Shown here: positions 62,228 through 64,000 of the stretch, piece by piece | Position numbering within the stretch: the first letter of the stretch is position 1 | Layout of the letters: each line of letters starts with the position of its first letter | NCBI RefSeq assembly: GCF_014518425.1 | Contig: NZ_JACVCU010000004.1 | Location: 591,142 to 655,141, forward strand | Direction: 5' to 3' | DNA from: Terrabacter sp. MAHUQ-38 | Lineage (GTDB): Bacteria > Actinomycetota > Actinomycetes > Actinomycetales > Dermatophilaceae | DNA: 64,000 nucleotides | Position numbers and translations under genes: made by a program | The notes under the pieces: generated by a model | Told to the model about the DNA's origin: nothing | Seen by the model: only the letters and a program-made list of their open reading frames with translations | Databases searched by the model: none

Positions 62228-63487
62228 GTGACGGACATCTTCGACGAGCTGCAGTGGCGCGGCCTGGTGGCACAGTCCACCGACGAGGCGGCGCTGCGCG
62301 AAGCACTCGCGGAGGGACCCCTCACGCTGTATTGCGGCTTCGACCCCACGGCGCCCTCGCTGCACTTCGGCAACCTCGTCCAGCTCGTCGTGCTGCGCCA
62401 CTTCCAGCGCGCCGGCCACAAGGTCATCTGCCTCGTCGGTGGCTCCACCGGCCTGATCGGAGACCCGAAGCCGACGTCGGAGCGGCTGCTCAAGACGAAG
62501 GAACAGACCGCCGACTGGGTGGCTCGGATCAAGGAGCTCGTGCGGCCGTTCCTCTCCTTCGAGGGGGACGACGCAGCGATCCTCGTCGACAACCTCGAAT
62601 GGACCGCTCCGCTGTCCGCGCTCGACTTCCTGCGCGACGTCGGCAAGCACTTCCGGGTCAACCAGATGATCAAGAAGGACGCGATCGCGACGCGGCTCGA
62701 GAGCAACGAGGGCATCTCGTACACCGAGTTCAGCTACCAGCTGCTCCAAGGGCTCGACTACCTGCACCTGTACCGGGAGTTCGGCTGCACGTTGCAGACC
62801 GGCGGCAGCGACCAATGGGGCAACCTCACCGCCGGCGTGGACCTCATCCACCGGGTCGAGGGGAAGGCGGTGCACCTGCTGACGACCCCGTTGCTCACCG
62901 ATGCGGCCGGCAACAAGTTCGGCAAGTCCGAGGGCAACGCGGTGTGGCTGAGTGCCGACATGACCAGCCCCTACGCCTTCTACCAGTACTTCCTCAACAT
63001 CGAGGACGCCTCCGTGGTCTCCCTGCTCAAGGTCTTCACCGACCGGGGGCCCGACGAGGTCGCGGAGCTGGAGCGGCAGGTGAAGGAGGAGCCGTTCCGC
63101 CGGGCGGCACAGCGGACGCTCGCCGCCGACATCACCACGCTGGTGCACGGCGCCGAGGCGACCGCGGCCGTACAGGCTGCGTCCGAGGCGCTCTTCGGCA
63201 AGGGCGACCTGGCCGGCCTCGACGCGCGCACGCTCGGTGACGCGACGGCCGAGCTGCCCGGAGCCGGCGTGGCGGTGGGAACCTCCGTCGTGGACGCGCT
63301 CGTGGCCGTGGGGCTCGTCGACTCGCGCAACGGCGCCCGGCGGGCGATCGGGGAGGGAGGTGCGTCGCTGAACAACGCCAAGGTCACGGACCCGGAGCTC
63401 GTGCTCGGTGAGGGCGACTTCCTGCACGGGTCGGTGGCGGTACTCAAAAGGGGCCGACGCAATCTCGCCGCCGCACGTCGCGTCTGA
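62228..63487 (+). CDS. tyrS: Tyrosyl-tRNA synthetase
   Basis: 419 residues, class I synthetase. The HIGH-like motif is CGFDPTAPSLHFGNLV; the KMSKS-like motif is NKFGKSEGNAVWLS. Tyr-binding segments are TEFSYQLLQGLDYLHLYREF and TGGSDQWGNLTAGVDLIHRV. A C-terminal S4 domain (about 355-419) includes SVVDALVAVGLVDSRNGARR. GTG 62228 has AGGA about 11 bases upstream. Followed by terminators and then the rRNA operon. Confidence 0.96.
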   Translation: MTDIFDELQWRGLVAQSTDEAALREALAEGPLTLYCGFDPTAPSLHFGNLVQLVVLRHFQRAGHKVICLVGGSTGLIGDPKPTSERLLKTKEQTADWVARIKELVRPFLSFEGDDAAILVDNLEWTAPLSALDFLRDVGKHFRVNQMIKKDAIATRLESNEGISYTEFSYQLLQGLDYLHLYREFGCTLQTGGSDQWGNLTAGVDLIHRVEGKAVHLLTTPLLTDAAGNKFGKSEGNAVWLSADMTSPYAFYQYFLNIEDASVVSLLKVFTDRGPDEVAELERQVKEEPFRRAAQRTLAADITTLVHGAEATAAVQAASEALFGKGDLAGLDARTLGDATAELPGAGVAVGTSVVDALVAVGLVDSRNGARRAIGEGGASLNNAKVTDPELVLGEGDFLHGSVAVLKRGRRNLAAARRV

Positions 63488-63500
63488 GGCCGGTTCGTTC

Positions 63501-63524
63501 CCTTGCGCCCACCCGGGCGCAAGG
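63501..63524 (+). terminator. Hairpin after tyrS
   Basis: CCTTGCGCCC pairs perfectly with GGGCGCAAGG around ACCC, 13 bases after the tyrS stop. No U-tract. Just downstream, an 11-base unit AGAAGCAGCGC is repeated (63542-63570). Confidence 0.7.
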
Positions 63525-63577
63525 AGCAGCCGGACGCACCCAGAAGCAGCGCAGAAGCAGCGCAGAAGCACCGGCGG

Positions 63578-63618
63578 AGGGGCGGATCCCGTTGATACAC
63601 CACGGGATTCGCCCCTTT
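63578..63618 (+). terminator. Strong terminator separating tyrS from the rRNA operon
   Basis: AGGGGCGGATCCCGT (63578-63592) pairs with ACGGGATTCGCCCCT (63602-63616), 15 pairs with one wobble and a nine-base loop, followed by TT. Confidence 0.85.
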
Positions 63619-63640
63619 CGCCACTCTGGGGAGGGCGGAT

Positions 63641-63670
63641 TTGTGTTTCTCGGCGGGAGCGGGTTAATGT
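63641..63670 (+). promoter_or_regulatory. Upstream rRNA operon promoter
   Basis: TTGTGT (63641-63646) and TAATGT (63665-63670) with an 18-base spacer, just after the terminator. The -10 is good, the -35 only fair. Confidence 0.5.
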
Positions 63671-63856
63671 TCTCTTCGTCAGCCCGACAGGGAGGAACGG
63701 ACGCCACGGCGGAGCGAGTGATCGCGACGCGAAGTAGGCCGGTCCCGGGGTTGACGAAGGTCCGAAGCAGTCCGGTTGATCGGGTAGGCTTCGGAGAGCA
63801 GGAACCGCTGACACCAAGCGGGTCGGCTCGGACGCCCTGAAGGGCGGATCGCGAGT

Positions 63857-63885
63857 TTGACTCCCAAGCTTGAGGCGGGTAAGTT
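63857..63885 (+). promoter_or_regulatory. Main rRNA operon promoter
   Basis: TTGACT (63857-63862) and TAAGTT (63880-63885) with a 17-base spacer, the best consensus promoter in the window. Transcription would start near 63892. Confidence 0.75.
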
Positions 63886-63891
63886 TGAAGG

Positions 63892-64000
63892 GTTGCCCCG
63901 GAGGCCTCCTCGGTGAGGTGGTTGATGGTGTGTGTCCGATTCTTGAGAACTCAACAGCGTGTCAAAAATCGATGCCAATTACCTCGTCTCGGGGCCTGGC
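63892..64000 (+). other. rRNA operon leader, 5' part
   Basis: The segment holds TTCTTGAGAACTCAACAGCG (63940-63959), the conserved antitermination and processing-type box found upstream of 16S rRNA in actinobacteria. The 16S gene itself (GAGTTTGATC...) is not reached. From 63488 to 64000 there is no protein gene: only two hairpins, a short tandem repeat, two promoters and this leader. Confidence 0.8.

Noticed and set aside
63751..63790. A third rRNA promoter using TTGACG and TAGGCT
   Set aside because: The spacing of 28 bases is too long and no better partner for either hexamer is found.
63488..64000. Start of the 16S rRNA gene
   Set aside because: The conserved 16S 5' end is not present; only terminators, promoters and leader are inside the window.

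Overview
The window reads as a chromosome segment of a high-GC actinomycete. The evidence is the SepF-YggT-DivIVA division genes, the bifunctional PriA, the block infC-rpmI-rplT-TrmH-pheST-arg-tyrS-rrn, an ECF sigma factor, and many promoters with no 5' leader. The overall look suits Micrococcales, possibly the Intrasporangiaceae; that family assignment is an inference. No tRNA, CRISPR array, insertion sequence or prophage is visible.

Layout. (1) 1-5359: end of the dcw region (yggS end, sepF, yggT, divIVA), a DksA/TraR-type protein with an H1-like tail, lspA and rluD. (2) 5485-7705, minus strand: ECF sigma factor, anti-sigma-like membrane protein, exported membrane protein. (3) 7953-13621: dnaE, a winged-helix protein and a second pseudouridine synthase. 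(4) 13757-20695: two exported nucleases (ExeM/NucH type and endonuclease I type) flanking an oligopeptidase B. (5) 20913-28407: hisD-C-B-H, a small membrane protein, a repeat patch, priA, an SseB-like gene and a DUF445 gene. (6) 28487-41657: the accessory core. A GH15 glucosidase and a GAF/AAA/Fis regulator lie on the minus strand, divergent from a propane-monooxygenase-type (prm/mim) operon: large hydroxylase, reductase, small hydroxylase, coupling protein, amidohydrolase, DUF59 protein, alcohol dehydrogenase and a dedicated GroEL. (7) 41731-47401: ohrR/ohr redox pair, an NADP oxidoreductase, an EF-G-like GTPase and an MFS permease. (8) 47688-63487: infC-rpmI-rplT, rRNA methyltransferase, orphan histidine kinase, pheST, argCJBD-R-H (no argF or argG), a 3-methyladenine glycosylase and tyrS. 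(9) 63488-64000: terminators, two promoters and the leader of an rRNA operon whose 16S gene begins beyond the window.

How the parts work together. The monooxygenase should hydroxylate a small alkane, ketone or phenol, the alcohol dehydrogenase should oxidise the product, and the GroEL probably folds the hydroxylase. The divergent regulator probably acts at TCTCA-N3-TGAGA palindromes in the divergent region. A near-identical site also lies upstream of the GH15 gene, suggesting a small regulon.

The most unusual signal is not a gene. The octamer GTATGCCG occurs 24 times (12 per strand) where base composition predicts about 2. Every GTATGCC heptamer found is followed by G, and inside genes the octamer forces rare codons (ATA, TAT, GCA). 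It resembles a genome-wide recognition word such as an uptake, modification or chromosome-organisation site.
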